A stretch of 64,000 bases of DNA from Acuticoccus sp039034015 (GTDB taxonomy: Bacteria; Pseudomonadota; Alphaproteobacteria; Rhizobiales; Amorphaceae), in contig JBCCBM010000002.1 of the NCBI GenBank assembly GCA_039034015.1, positions 372,001-436,000 on the forward strand, in the 5' to 3' direction. A model generated the notes under the pieces. That model did not search any database, was not told the origin of the DNA, and saw only the letters and a program-made list of their open reading frames with translations. Positions 34,248 through 43,179 of this stretch are shown in pieces (the first letter of the stretch is position 1; each line of letters opens with the position of its first letter). The translations under genes were made by a program, and so were the position numbers.

Positions 34248-35777
34248 GTGGTGGAGCCGTTGGTCGTCGGCCTTGATTCGTCCACCACAGCGACGAAGGC
34301 CATCGCATTCACCGCCAAGGGCGCGGTGGTGGGCGAGGGCCGCGCATCGATCCCGATGCAAAACCCGCGTCTTGGCCACTTTGAGCAAAACCCTGACGAC
34401 TGGTGGGCCTCCGCCGCCACCGCGCTGAAATCGCTCACCGAACAGGTGGACGCCGCCGCCATCAAAGGCCTTGCGGTCAGCAACCAGCGGGAAACCATCG
34501 GCTTTTTCGACGCAGAGGCCCGCCCCGTGCGCCCCGCCATGCTCTGGCTCGACGAACGCTCCCGCGGCGAGGTCAAAACCTTCGCGCAGACCGTGGGGGA
34601 GGGCACCATCCACGCCCTCACCGGCCGCATGCCCGACCTCACGCCAGCCGTCTACCGCCTCGCCTGGATGAAAGCCAACGAGCCTGCCTTCGCCGACGTT
34701 GCCACCTTTGCCGATGTGCAATCGACCCTCGTCCAGCGCCTCTGCGGCGGCCCGTTTCGCACAGGCTGGCCAAGCGCCGACCCCCTCGGCCTTTTCGAGC
34801 TTGAGGCCAAGCGTTGGTCGCCCCCCATCCTCACCGCGCTCGGACTTGACGAGACGCGCCTTCCCCGCGCCGAACCTCCCGGCACCATCCTCGGCACCGT
34901 GAGCGCCAAGGCAGCGCTTGAGACGGGGCTGAAGGAGGGCACGCCCATCATCGCCGGCGGCGGTGATGGCCAATTGGCCGGCCTTGGCACAGGCTGCACC
35001 ATTGAGGGCCGCGCCTACATCAACCTTGGAACGGCCGTCGTGTCGGGCGTCTGGTCAAAGGATTATCTGTTCGACAAGGCCTGGCGCACAGAAATCGCGG
35101 CCCAGGGCGAGGGCTATATTTTTGAAAATTGCCTGCGCTCGGGCACCTTCCTGCTCAACTGGTTTGTGGACCAATTCGTCCCCGGCGGGCGGGATGATCC
35201 TGATGTCTATAAGCGCCTCGAGGCCGAGGCGCTTGACCTTCCCATCGGGTCAGAGGGGGTGATGGTGCTGCCCTACTGGTCGGGCGTGATGGACCCGCAC
35301 TGGGATGTGGATGCGCGCGGCGCCATCCTGGGGCTCTCGGCAAGCCACCGGCCGGCGCACGTTTACCGCGCGATCCTTGAGGCGATCACTCTCGACCAAG
35401 TCTCGCGCACGGCCACCATGGAGGCGGCCATGGGCCGGCCCATCCACCACTATGTGGCGATCGGCGGGGGCGCGGCGAGCCCGCTTTGGCGGCAAATGCT
35501 GGCCGATGCGTCCGGCAAACCAGTCTATATTTCAACCACCAACGAGGCCTCAGCCCTTGGCGCGGCGATGATTGCCGCGGCCGGCGCGGGCCTTCACGAC
35601 GGCATCGTTGCCGCGTCCGAGGCAATGGTGGGCGACACCACCGCCATTGCCCCCAACCCCGCCACCGCGGCCGACTACGCCGAGCTTGGCGCCATCTACA
35701 CCGACCTTTACGGCGCGACCGCCGGCATCAGCCACCGCCTCGTCGCCCGCGCCAGCCGAACGGAGACGCCCCAATGA
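34248..35777 (+). CDS. FGGY-family carbohydrate kinase
   Basis: A 509-residue kinase. It begins at GTG 34248, 3 bp after the SDR stop. The N-terminal ATP domain has VVGLDSSTTATKAIAF, the substrate residues AVSNQRETIGFFD and MLWLDERS, then GGGDGQLAGLGTGC with the catalytic Asp, and late YVAIGGGAASPLWRQMLADASGKPV. The family phosphorylates glycerol, xylulose, ribulose, erythritol and others, and the sugar cannot be read from sequence. Its stop overlaps the next ATG. Confidence 0.92.
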   Translation: MVEPLVVGLDSSTTATKAIAFTAKGAVVGEGRASIPMQNPRLGHFEQNPDDWWASAATALKSLTEQVDAAAIKGLAVSNQRETIGFFDAEARPVRPAMLWLDERSRGEVKTFAQTVGEGTIHALTGRMPDLTPAVYRLAWMKANEPAFADVATFADVQSTLVQRLCGGPFRTGWPSADPLGLFELEAKRWSPPILTALGLDETRLPRAEPPGTILGTVSAKAALETGLKEGTPIIAGGGDGQLAGLGTGCTIEGRAYINLGTAVVSGVWSKDYLFDKAWRTEIAAQGEGYIFENCLRSGTFLLNWFVDQFVPGGRDDPDVYKRLEAEALDLPIGSEGVMVLPYWSGVMDPHWDVDARGAILGLSASHRPAHVYRAILEAITLDQVSRTATMEAAMGRPIHHYVAIGGGAASPLWRQMLADASGKPVYISTTNEASALGAAMIAAAGAGLHDGIVAASEAMVGDTTAIAPNPATAADYAELGAIYTDLYGATAGISHRLVARASRTETPQ

Positions 35778-37081
35778 CCCGCCATGGCGGCGTGATCGAC
35801 GAACTTCTTGCCGGGACCTGGACCGACCCAAAGACCGGCCAGGCCCACGGCATCCTCATCAACGACATCGTGATTGCCGACACGCTGGCCGGCGAGGCGG
35901 CCGCCCTCGTGCGCGCCCAGCACGGTGGCCAAAAACTCACCGTCGTGCACGACCGTTTTACGCGCAAGGCCCTGGGCGCCCGCGTTCTCACCGAACTGCG
36001 GGCCGACGGTGGCACGGTGGACGAGCTGGTGTGGGAGAACCCCCGCTGCACCATGGACGGGGTGAAGGAGCTGTCCGCCGCCACCAAAGGGGCCGACGCG
36101 CTGATTGCGGTCGGCGCCGGCACCGTCTCCGACAGCGTGAAATACGCCACCTACACCGATGGGCGGACCTACAGCGTCTTCCCCACCTCGCCCATGAACG
36201 CCTACACGACGCCCACAGCCTCCGTGTCCGAGGGCGGCTTTAAGAAGTCGATCACCTGCCACAGCGCAAAGGGCGTCTTCGTCGACCTCGAAGTGTTGTC
36301 AAAGTGCCCAAAACGGCTGATTTCGGCAGCCTTCGCCGATGTCATCTGCCGCACCACCTCGCAGACCGACTGGCTCCTGTCGCACCTGTTGTTCGACACA
36401 CCCTATCTTGACGTTGCCTATACCCTCCTCGCGACCGACGAAGACACCATGATCGCAGAGGCTGACGCCATTCGCCGGGGCGAGCCGGAGGCGCTGGCAA
36501 CGCTCACCCGCATGGCCTCCATCATGGGGCTCTCCACCTCGTTCACCGGGACCACCCATGTGGGCTCCATGGCCGAGCACATGATGTCACACACCATCGA
36601 CATGTTCGCCGACCCCCACCCCAAAAGCTCCCACGGGGAGCAGGTGGGCGTTGCAACGCTCGTCATGGCCCGCCTGCAAAACGCGGTCCTGCGCAGCGAG
36701 ACGCCGCCCGACATGAGCCCCACCGACATTCCCGCCGCGCGCCTTGAGGAAACCTATGGCGCGTCCATGGCGCCGACGCTGGTGGAGGCGACCCAAAAGA
36801 AGGCGCTTGATGCTGCGCGCACCGATGCCCTCAACGCGCGCCTTGCGGGCGAGTGGGGCACGATCCGCGCCGCCCTCCTGCCGACCCTCCGCTCAGAGGA
36901 GGAGATTGACGGCGCCATGGAGGCCGCGGGCTGCCAGCGGACCTTTGCCGAACTTGGGATCGACACAGCGTTCGCGCGGCAGGTGGTGCGCGACGCCCGC
37001 TTCACCCGCGACCGCTACTCCATGCTCGACCTTGCCGACGATGGCGGCCTCCTGGCGCCCTTCTTGGATACGGTCCAATGA
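35774..37081 (+). CDS. sn-glycerol-1-phosphate dehydrogenase-like (EgsA/AraM family)
   Basis: A 435-residue iron/zinc-type alcohol dehydrogenase of the glycerol-1-phosphate dehydrogenase family. The NAD region is ALIAVGAGTVSDSVKYATY. The metal ligands appear in SQTDWLLSH (Asp), GTTHVGSMAEHMMSH (His) and KSSHGEQVGVA (His). Bacterial members such as B. subtilis AraM/EgsA reduce DHAP to G1P, an enantiomer unusual in bacteria. Located after a kinase in a catabolic operon it more likely oxidises a polyol phosphate. ATG at 35774 overlaps the kinase stop by 4 bp. Confidence 0.85.
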   Translation: MTRHGGVIDELLAGTWTDPKTGQAHGILINDIVIADTLAGEAAALVRAQHGGQKLTVVHDRFTRKALGARVLTELRADGGTVDELVWENPRCTMDGVKELSAATKGADALIAVGAGTVSDSVKYATYTDGRTYSVFPTSPMNAYTTPTASVSEGGFKKSITCHSAKGVFVDLEVLSKCPKRLISAAFADVICRTTSQTDWLLSHLLFDTPYLDVAYTLLATDEDTMIAEADAIRRGEPEALATLTRMASIMGLSTSFTGTTHVGSMAEHMMSHTIDMFADPHPKSSHGEQVGVATLVMARLQNAVLRSETPPDMSPTDIPAARLEETYGASMAPTLVEATQKKALDAARTDALNARLAGEWGTIRAALLPTLRSEEEIDGAMEAAGCQRTFAELGIDTAFARQVVRDARFTRDRYSMLDLADDGGLLAPFLDTVQ

Positions 37082-37143
37082 CGGGGGCCGCGGCACCATC
37101 GCGGGGCATCGCGCCAAGCCACTCCCGCCTTGTCCAAAAGTCT

Positions 37144-37212
37144 CTCGTGGGAGGATTGCCGCGTCAAGGGACGCTGCGCTCTTCGCCCTTGACCCGGCAA
37201 TCCTCCCACGAG
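37144..37212. repeat. large palindrome between the dehydrogenase and ATPase genes
   Basis: Arms of 27 bp (37144-37170 and 37186-37212) pair at 26 of 27 positions around a 15-base loop; the ends are CTCGTGGGAGG and CCTCCCACGAG. It lies in a 253-bp gap (37082-37334) that holds nothing else I can support. No T-run follows. It may be an mRNA-processing or stabilising structure, or a mobile palindromic unit. Confidence 0.75.
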
Positions 37213-37334
37213 GTCCTGTGAATGGTCGGCTCCGAAAGAAGGTCGGTCTTTCTGATCTCACCAAAAGAAGATGAAAGGAAAGCGCTGCACGCTCAGCGCG
37301 CCCCTTTCAACGTTGAAGCTTAGGAGCATCAGCC

Positions 37335-38393
37335 ATGTCGACGGTCGAGTACGACAAAGTCGCAAAGAACTACGGCGCGGTGCGGGTGATGGAGGACATC
37401 TCCTTCACCATCCCGGATCACAGTTTTGTGGTGCTCCTGGGCCCATCCGGCTGCGGGAAGACGACGCTTTTGCGCATGACGGCGGGGCTGGAATCCATCA
37501 CCGGCGGCGAAATTCGCATCGGCGGCGATCGCATGAACGGCGTCCATCCCCGCGACCGGGACATTGCCATGGTTTTTCAGACCTACGCGCTCTACCCGCG
37601 CATGACCGTCTTCGACAACATTGCCTTTGCCCTCCAGGTGCGCGGTTTCAAAAAGGCCGCCATTGACGAGAAGGTGAATTGGGCCGCCAAGATCCTCGAC
37701 TTGGAACCCTATTTGAAGCGAAAGCCGGCCGCGCTCTCCGGTGGGCAGCGGCAGCGCGTCGCCATGGGCCGCGCCCTTGTGCGCAACCCGCAAGTGTTCT
37801 TGTTTGACGAGCCGCTATCAAACCTTGACGCAAAGCTGCGCGCACAGATGCGCTATGAAATCCGCCGCATCCATGACCGTGTCGGCGCCACCACCGTCTA
37901 CGTCACCCACGATCAGGTGGAGGCGATGACCATGGCCGATGAGATCGTGATCATGCGCGCCGGCGAGATCATGCAAAAGGGCTCCCCGGACGAGGTCTAT
38001 GATCGGCCGGCCAACCTCTTTGTGGCCGACTTTATCGGCTCCCCCGCCATCAACCTTCTGAAAGGGAAGGCGGAAGGGGCGAACGGCTCGGCCGCCGTGC
38101 GCTTTGGCGGCCAGCTTTTGCCCGCACCCGGGGCCGGCGCGCCGGGGCAAGAGCTCGTCTACGGCGTGCGCCCGGTGGACATTGCGCTGACCGACGATGG
38201 CCCCGTCACCGGCGAAGTCTTGATGGCCGAGACCACAGGGTCTGAAACCCTCCTCCACGTGGATCTTGCGGGCGAAGAGCTGCGGGTCGTGTTGCCAGAG
38301 CGGCGGCGCCTGAAGGAGGGCGAGACCGTCCGCCTCAGCATCGACCCAGGCAAGGTGCACCTTTTCGACCCCGCGACCGAGGCGCGGCTCTAA
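37335..38393 (+). CDS. carbohydrate ABC transporter ATP-binding protein (UgpC/MsmX-like)
   Basis: A 352-residue ATPase with Walker A GPSGCGKTT, Q-loop FQTYALYPRMTV, signature LSGGQRQRVAMGRAL, Walker B VFLFDEPLSNLD and H-loop VTHDQVEAM. A TOBE/OB domain follows from about residue 240 (YGVRPVDIAL, GEVLMAETTGSETLLHV). It is the missing energiser for the two permeases and binding protein at 30096-33467. It is separated from them by three enzyme genes and a large palindrome. GGAG lies 8 bases before the ATG. Confidence 0.95.
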   Translation: MSTVEYDKVAKNYGAVRVMEDISFTIPDHSFVVLLGPSGCGKTTLLRMTAGLESITGGEIRIGGDRMNGVHPRDRDIAMVFQTYALYPRMTVFDNIAFALQVRGFKKAAIDEKVNWAAKILDLEPYLKRKPAALSGGQRQRVAMGRALVRNPQVFLFDEPLSNLDAKLRAQMRYEIRRIHDRVGATTVYVTHDQVEAMTMADEIVIMRAGEIMQKGSPDEVYDRPANLFVADFIGSPAINLLKGKAEGANGSAAVRFGGQLLPAPGAGAPGQELVYGVRPVDIALTDDGPVTGEVLMAETTGSETLLHVDLAGEELRVVLPERRRLKEGETVRLSIDPGKVHLFDPATEARL

Positions 38394-39422
38394 GTGGCAA
38401 AAATCCTGATCCTTGGGGCGGGCGTCATGGGCAGCGCGCTCACTGTGCCCGCGACCGACAATGGCCACGAGGTGACGCTCGCCACCACGCCCGTTGACGC
38501 TGACGTGCTGGCCGCGCTTTCGGCGGGCGGCGACCACCCCCGCCTCGGCGCGCCCCTCTCTCCAGACCTCAACGTGGTGGCGGCCGAGACGCTGACCGAG
38601 GCCGACGGCGCGGCCGATCTCACCATTATTGGCGTTTCCTCCCCCGGCATTGGCTGGGCGGTCGATGAAATCGCGCGCATCAAGCCGCAGAACACGGTGG
38701 CCCTCGTCACCAAAGGGCTTGTGTCGCAGGGGAAGGGCATCCCGCTCACCTACGTGGACGCCATCCCCAAAATGCTGGACGAGAAGCGCGTCACCACCAC
38801 GCCGCTGGTGGGGATTGGCGGGCCATGCATCGCGCGGGAGCTCGCCGAACGGCGACCCACCGCCGTGGTCTTTGCCGGCAGCACCGGGAACGACCCCTCT
38901 GCCATGAAGCACCTTTTGGAGACGCACTATTATCGCATTTCCGTTTCCCACGACGATGTGGGCGTGGAGGCCTGCGCCGCGCTCAAAAACTTTTACGCCA
39001 TTGGCGTCAGCGCCATGATCACGCGCCACACCCGCGATGGCGAGCCGGTGAAGAATCCCACCGCCGCCGCCTTCCAACAGGCCGTCGACGAGATGGCGCA
39101 TCTGGCCGACTGGCTGGGCGGATCGGAGGCGAGCGCCCACGGCCTCGCCGGCGTTGGCGACCTTCATGTCACGGTGGGCGGCGGCCGCAACTCGCGCCTT
39201 GGAAAGCACCTTGGCGAGGGGCTCACCGTGGCCGAGGCCATGGACGGCCCCCTCAAGGGCGAGACCGTCGAGGGGGTGGATGTGGGGCGCGTTTTGGCGC
39301 CCCATCTGGCGGAGGCCTTTGCCGAGCGCGCGCTGTCGCCGGGCACCTTTCCGCTCGCCACATCACTGATTGCGGCCATCACCGAGGGCGGGCCGCTCGG
39401 CTACGATGTGGGCGTTGCCTAA
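38394..39422 (+). CDS. glycerol-3-phosphate dehydrogenase-like (GpsA family)
   Basis: A 342-residue NAD(P)-dependent enzyme of the GpsA family, starting at GTG 38394 directly after the ATPase stop. The Rossmann motif is ILGAGVMGSALTVPATDNGHEV; VTKGLV and GGPCIARELAERRPTAVV follow. The catalytic lysine is in EACAALKNFYAIGVS, and GLAGVGDLHVTVGGGRNSRLG is a variant of the usual GLGDLxLTCxxxxSRN. The deviations and the operon context suggest a catabolic polyol-phosphate dehydrogenase rather than housekeeping GpsA. It overlaps the convergent carboxylase gene by 4 bp. Confidence 0.85.
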   Translation: MAKILILGAGVMGSALTVPATDNGHEVTLATTPVDADVLAALSAGGDHPRLGAPLSPDLNVVAAETLTEADGAADLTIIGVSSPGIGWAVDEIARIKPQNTVALVTKGLVSQGKGIPLTYVDAIPKMLDEKRVTTTPLVGIGGPCIARELAERRPTAVVFAGSTGNDPSAMKHLLETHYYRISVSHDDVGVEACAALKNFYAIGVSAMITRHTRDGEPVKNPTAAAFQQAVDEMAHLADWLGGSEASAHGLAGVGDLHVTVGGGRNSRLGKHLGEGLTVAEAMDGPLKGETVEGVDVGRVLAPHLAEAFAERALSPGTFPLATSLIAAITEGGPLGYDVGVA

Positions 39423-40951
39423 AGCGGGATGTTGTCGTGCTTCTTCCACGGGTTTTCGAGCGCTTTGTCCCGCAAGAGGCGCAGCGCCCGGGACACGCGC
39501 CGCCTTGTGGAGCGCGGCGTGATCACCTCGTCGATGTAGCCCCGCTCGGCCGCCACAAAGGGGTTGGCAAACCGCGCTTCATATTCTGACACGCGGGCCG
39601 CAATCGCCTCGGGGTCGCCAAGGTCGGACCGATAGAGGATTTCCGCGGCGCCCTTGGGCCCCATCACCGCAATCTCGGCGGTGGGCCACGCATAGTTGAG
39701 ATCGCCGCGAAGGTGTTTTGACGCCATCACATCATAGGCGCCGCCATAGGCCTTTCGGGTGATGACGGTGACCTTGGGCACCGTCGCCTCCGCATAGGCA
39801 AAGAGCAGCTTTGCCCCGTGCTTGATGAGACCGCCATACTCCTGCGCGGTGCCCGGCAAAAAGCCCGGCACATCCACAAACGTCACGAGGGGGATCGAGA
39901 ACGCGTCGCAAAAGCGCACGAAACGGGCCGCTTTCCGCGAGGCCGCCGCGTCAAGCACACCGGCAAGCACCATCGGCTGGTTGGCGACAAAGCCCACCGT
40001 TTCGCCCTCAATGCGGCCGAACGCGGTGAGGATGTTTTTGGCAAACGCCTCTTGGATCTCAAAAAGGTCGCCATCGTCGGCAACGCGCTCCAAAAGTTCG
40101 CGCATGTCGTAAGGGGCGGTGGCGCTCTCGGGGACGAGGCTGTCGAGCGCATTGTCCACCCGGTCGGACGGGTCGAGGGTTGCAAGGGCAGGGGCCGCGT
40201 CAACGTTGGACGCTGGCAGATAGTCCACCAGGCGCCGCACCTCCATGAGGGCGATGATGTCATTGTCATAGGCGCCGTCTGCCACGGAGGAGCGCGTGGT
40301 GTGCACCTCCGCGCCACCAAGCTCTTCGGCGGTCACCGTCTCATTGGTGACGGTTTTGACCACTTCCGGCCCGGTGACGAACATGTAGCTCGACCCCTTC
40401 ACCATGAAGATGAAGTCGGTCATCGCGGGGGAATAAACATCGCCCCCCGCGCAGGGGCCCATGATGACCGAAATCTGCGGGATCACGCCGGACGCCAAGA
40501 CGTTGCGCTGGAACACTTCGCCATAGCCGCCGAGGGCCGCCACACCCTCCTGAATGCGCGCGCCGCCGGCATCAAAGAGGCCGATGATCGGCACCCGGTT
40601 TTTGAGCGCCATGTCCTGGACCTTCATGATCTTTTCCGCATGGGTCCAGGAGAGGGAGCCGCCAAAGACGGTAAAATCCTTGGCAAACACGAAGACGGCG
40701 CGGCCGTTGATGGTGCCCCAGCCGGTCACCACCCCGTCGCCGGGGATCTTTGTGCCGTCCATGCCAAAATCGGTGCAGCGGTGCTCGACGAAGGTGTCGA
40801 ACTCTTCAAACGAGCCTTCGTCGAGGAGAACGGCAAGTCGCTCCCGCGCGGTGAGCTTGCCGCGGCTGTGCTGGGCGTCGATGCGCGCTTGCCCACCGCC
40901 GAGCTGCGCCTTGGCGCGCTTGTGGGTGAGTTCCAAAAGTGTGTCGCGCAT
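39419..40951 (-). CDS. pccB: acyl-CoA (propionyl-CoA type) carboxylase beta subunit
   Basis: A 510-residue carboxyltransferase subunit. Features are RIDAQHSRGKLTARERL, FGGSLSWTHAEKIMKVQD, DAGGARIQEGVAALGGYG, VIMGPCAGGDVYSPAMTDF, VPGFLPGTAQEYGGLIKHG and RKAYGGAYDVMASKHL, all typical of PccB. It transfers CO2 from carboxybiotin to propionyl- or acetyl-CoA. The start at 40951 (MRDTLLELTHKRAK) is the family start; the extra upstream frame was dropped. The biotin-carrying partner is not adjacent; an MccA-like one lies 5.8 kb away on the other strand. Confidence 0.93.
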   Translation of the reverse strand: MRDTLLELTHKRAKAQLGGGQARIDAQHSRGKLTARERLAVLLDEGSFEEFDTFVEHRCTDFGMDGTKIPGDGVVTGWGTINGRAVFVFAKDFTVFGGSLSWTHAEKIMKVQDMALKNRVPIIGLFDAGGARIQEGVAALGGYGEVFQRNVLASGVIPQISVIMGPCAGGDVYSPAMTDFIFMVKGSSYMFVTGPEVVKTVTNETVTAEELGGAEVHTTRSSVADGAYDNDIIALMEVRRLVDYLPASNVDAAPALATLDPSDRVDNALDSLVPESATAPYDMRELLERVADDGDLFEIQEAFAKNILTAFGRIEGETVGFVANQPMVLAGVLDAAASRKAARFVRFCDAFSIPLVTFVDVPGFLPGTAQEYGGLIKHGAKLLFAYAEATVPKVTVITRKAYGGAYDVMASKHLRGDLNYAWPTAEIAVMGPKGAAEILYRSDLGDPEAIAARVSEYEARFANPFVAAERGYIDEVITPRSTRRRVSRALRLLRDKALENPWKKHDNIPL

Positions 40952-40990
40952 CAAAGCCTCCGCGTCGCGCCGTGGCGAAGGCGCCATTCA

Positions 40991-41614
40991 TCACGCGCTG
41001 CGGGCGAACCGCAAGCGCCACGTGGCGGGCTTTTGCTGGGGCGCCGGTTGCCGCTCCTGCTGGAGGGCGCGCAGCCAGTCGTCGATCTCGGTTTGGGGGA
41101 GCGCGCCAAGGCTTGCTGCGGCAATGGCGGCCCGCAGCGCGTGGGGGTTGCGGCTTTTGAGCGTTGCAAACTGCTGCGCCCCGTCAAGCTCGGGCACCAC
41201 CACATGGGTGACGCTGGCCGCGGTGGAGCCGACCGCATAGGTCTTTTCGTGGATGTGCAGCGTCACCGTCGGCACGCTGGGCGCTGCGAGCGAGGCCATC
41301 AAGCGCTCCGGATCGTTGCCATCAAGGTCGCTGAGGCGGTGCTTTTTGGGCAGCGCATTTTCAATGACGCAGCGGGCCATCCAGTCGAGGGGGAAAATTG
41401 TCGACAAGAGGACATCCGCGGTGCGCAGCCCGTCCACCTCGCCCTGGTGGACGAGGAGGACCTCGCCGTCCTCCGTCAGCCGCAGCGCGTGGTGGGGGCC
41501 CACAAGGATGCGGCGCTCGTCAAAGGTGCGCTCGCGCATGAAACGCCAGCGGCTGAACACAGGCGGCGGCGCGGTGACGGCGGCGCTGAAGGCAAAGGTG
41601 CGATCGGTGCGCAA
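40991..41614 (-). CDS. conserved hypothetical protein
   Basis: A 207-residue soluble protein without signal peptide or membrane segment. I recognise no family. It shows alternating beta-rich stretches (ALRLTEDGEVLLVHQGEVDGL, TVTLHIHEKTYAVGS, SVTHVVVPELDGAQ) and a basic end rich in Gln and Pro (QQERQPAPQQKPATWRLRF). Codon use is like its neighbours, so it is likely real. It lies between sseA and pccB on the same strand, with short gaps of 39 and 51 bp. Confidence 0.55.
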   Translation of the reverse strand: MRTDRTFAFSAAVTAPPPVFSRWRFMRERTFDERRILVGPHHALRLTEDGEVLLVHQGEVDGLRTADVLLSTIFPLDWMARCVIENALPKKHRLSDLDGNDPERLMASLAAPSVPTVTLHIHEKTYAVGSTAASVTHVVVPELDGAQQFATLKSRNPHALRAAIAAASLGALPQTEIDDWLRALQQERQPAPQQKPATWRLRFARSA

Positions 41615-41665
41615 GGCTTACTCCAACGGTCGGGACCAACGTTGGAAGAACCTGGCTGAACATGG

Positions 41666-42487
41666 TTAAGGTTCGTTTGACGCGATGACCGCCCGTGCCG
41701 CATCCGCGCCCCATTCCGTCCACGATCCATCATAAACCGCACTCTCCCGCCCAATTTCGTGGAGCGCGAGCGACAGGATCGCCGCCGTCACCCCCGATCC
41801 GCACGAGGTGATGACCGGCCCATCAGGCAGGTGGCCCAAGCGCGCCTGGAGCGTGTCGCGGGGCAAAAGGCGCCCGTCGTCGCCAATCAGCGTTGCGTAA
41901 TGAAGGTTGAGGGCGCCGGGCATGTGGCCAGCGCGCACGCCCGGCCGCGGCTCGTCTTCCTCGCCCGCGTACCGGCCGGGGGAGCGCACGTCGACAACGG
42001 TTGTGCCCGCGGAAAGCGCGGCCTCCACAGCGTCGGCATCGGCGAGAAGTGCGGGGTTGAACGATGGCAAAAAGGCTTTTGCGGGCGGGGGCGGTGCGGG
42101 GCCGGTTTCGGTGGCAAAGCCCTCCGCCGTCCAGCGGGCAAGGCCACCGTCGAGGATGGTGACATCAAGGCCCATCACGCGAAACATCCACCACACGCGG
42201 GGCGCGGAGAAAGGCGGGCCCGCCTCGTAGACGGTGACGGTTGCGGCGTTGTCGACCCCCATGGCGCCGACGGTGGCGGCAAACGCGTCCGGCGCGGGCA
42301 GGGTGTGGGGGAGGCCGCTCTCTTGGTCGGCCACGCGGTCAATGTCGAACCGCTGGGCGCCGGGGATGTGCGCGGTCAAAAACTCGGCCGCCGCATCGCG
42401 CCCGGTGGCGGGCATATGCCACGAGGCGTCAAGCACCACCGTTTCGGAAAGGCGCGCGTGGAGTGTGGCGGGGTCGATGAGCGTCAT
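41666..42487 (-). CDS. sseA: 3-mercaptopyruvate/thiosulfate sulfurtransferase
   Basis: A 273-residue tandem rhodanese. The first, inactive domain begins VVLDASWHMP and has HIPGAQRFDIDRVAD. The second has VVDVRSPGRYAGEEDEPRPGVRAGHMPGA in parts and the active-site loop CGSGVTA with the persulfide Cys. The CGSGVTA loop is that of mercaptopyruvate sulfurtransferases. It moves sulfane sulfur to thiol acceptors. It overlaps the AlaX gene by 4 bp, with pgi further upstream, in a compact minus-strand run. Confidence 0.92.
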   Translation of the reverse strand: MTLIDPATLHARLSETVVLDASWHMPATGRDAAAEFLTAHIPGAQRFDIDRVADQESGLPHTLPAPDAFAATVGAMGVDNAATVTVYEAGPPFSAPRVWWMFRVMGLDVTILDGGLARWTAEGFATETGPAPPPPAKAFLPSFNPALLADADAVEAALSAGTTVVDVRSPGRYAGEEDEPRPGVRAGHMPGALNLHYATLIGDDGRLLPRDTLQARLGHLPDGPVITSCGSGVTAAILSLALHEIGRESAVYDGSWTEWGADAARAVIASNEP

Positions 42488-43179
42488 GAAAGGGCAATCC
42501 GCACGCGGCGGTTTTGGCGCCCCTTTTTCTCGACTTTTGTGACGGTGAGGGCGCCAATCTCGGCGGTGGAGGCCACATGGGTCCCGCCGCAGGGCTGAAG
42601 GTCAACCTCGCCGATCTTCACCAGCCGCACCCGGCCCGACCCGCGCGGCGGCTTCACGGTCATGGTCTTCACAAGGTCGGGGTTGGCGTCGAGCTCTTCA
42701 TCGGTGATCCACTCGGTGGTGACGTTGTGGTCGGCCGCCACGAGGTCGGCAAGGGCCGCGGCGACGGCCTCCTTGTCGGGGCTTTCGGGCATGTCGAAGT
42801 CGAGCCGGCTGTCGGAAACGCCGATCTGACCGCCCGTCACCGGGAAGGCGAGCACCACCGACAACAGATGCAGCGCGGTGTGCATCTTCATGATCGAATA
42901 GCGCCGCGCCCAATCAAGATGCTGGGTGACCGCCGCGCCCTCGCTCACCAAACCATCGACCGAAAGCGCGATGGCGGCGCGGTCGGCGGTGTAGCGCGTG
43001 TCGGTCACCGGCAAGACTGTGCCATCGGCAAGCTCGAGCGTGCCGGTGTCGCCCGGCTGTCCGCCGCCCGCGGGGTAAAAGAGGCTCCGGTCGAGGATGA
43101 CGGTGCCCTCGCCAAGGCCAACCACGGTCGCGGCCGCCGTCGTGAGGTACGCGTCGTCGCGGAAGAGTGGCTCGGTCAT
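42484..43179 (-). CDS. AlaX-type alanyl-tRNA editing protein
   Basis: A 231-residue stand-alone editing domain related to AlaRS. The zinc motif is HTALH (His-x3-His) with the later CGGTHV (Cys and His). FYPAGGGQPGDTGTL and the glycine-rich C-terminus support AlaX. It hydrolyses mischarged Ser- or Gly-tRNA(Ala) in the cytosol. The start at 43179 (MTEPLFRDDAYL) is chosen because the frame upstream lies within pgi; it overlaps the pgi stop by 4 bp. Confidence 0.92.
   Translation of the reverse strand: MTEPLFRDDAYLTTAAATVVGLGEGTVILDRSLFYPAGGGQPGDTGTLELADGTVLPVTDTRYTADRAAIALSVDGLVSEGAAVTQHLDWARRYSIMKMHTALHLLSVVLAFPVTGGQIGVSDSRLDFDMPESPDKEAVAAALADLVAADHNVTTEWITDEELDANPDLVKTMTVKPPRGSGRVRLVKIGEVDLQPCGGTHVASTAEIGALTVTKVEKKGRQNRRVRIALS

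Noticed and set aside
39818..41659. 613-codon plus-strand frame opposite pccB and the hypothetical gene
   Set aside because: GC-rich DNA leaves long antisense frames open. The translation is Gly/His/Arg-rich without any recognisable domain, while the minus strand has a perfect PccB.
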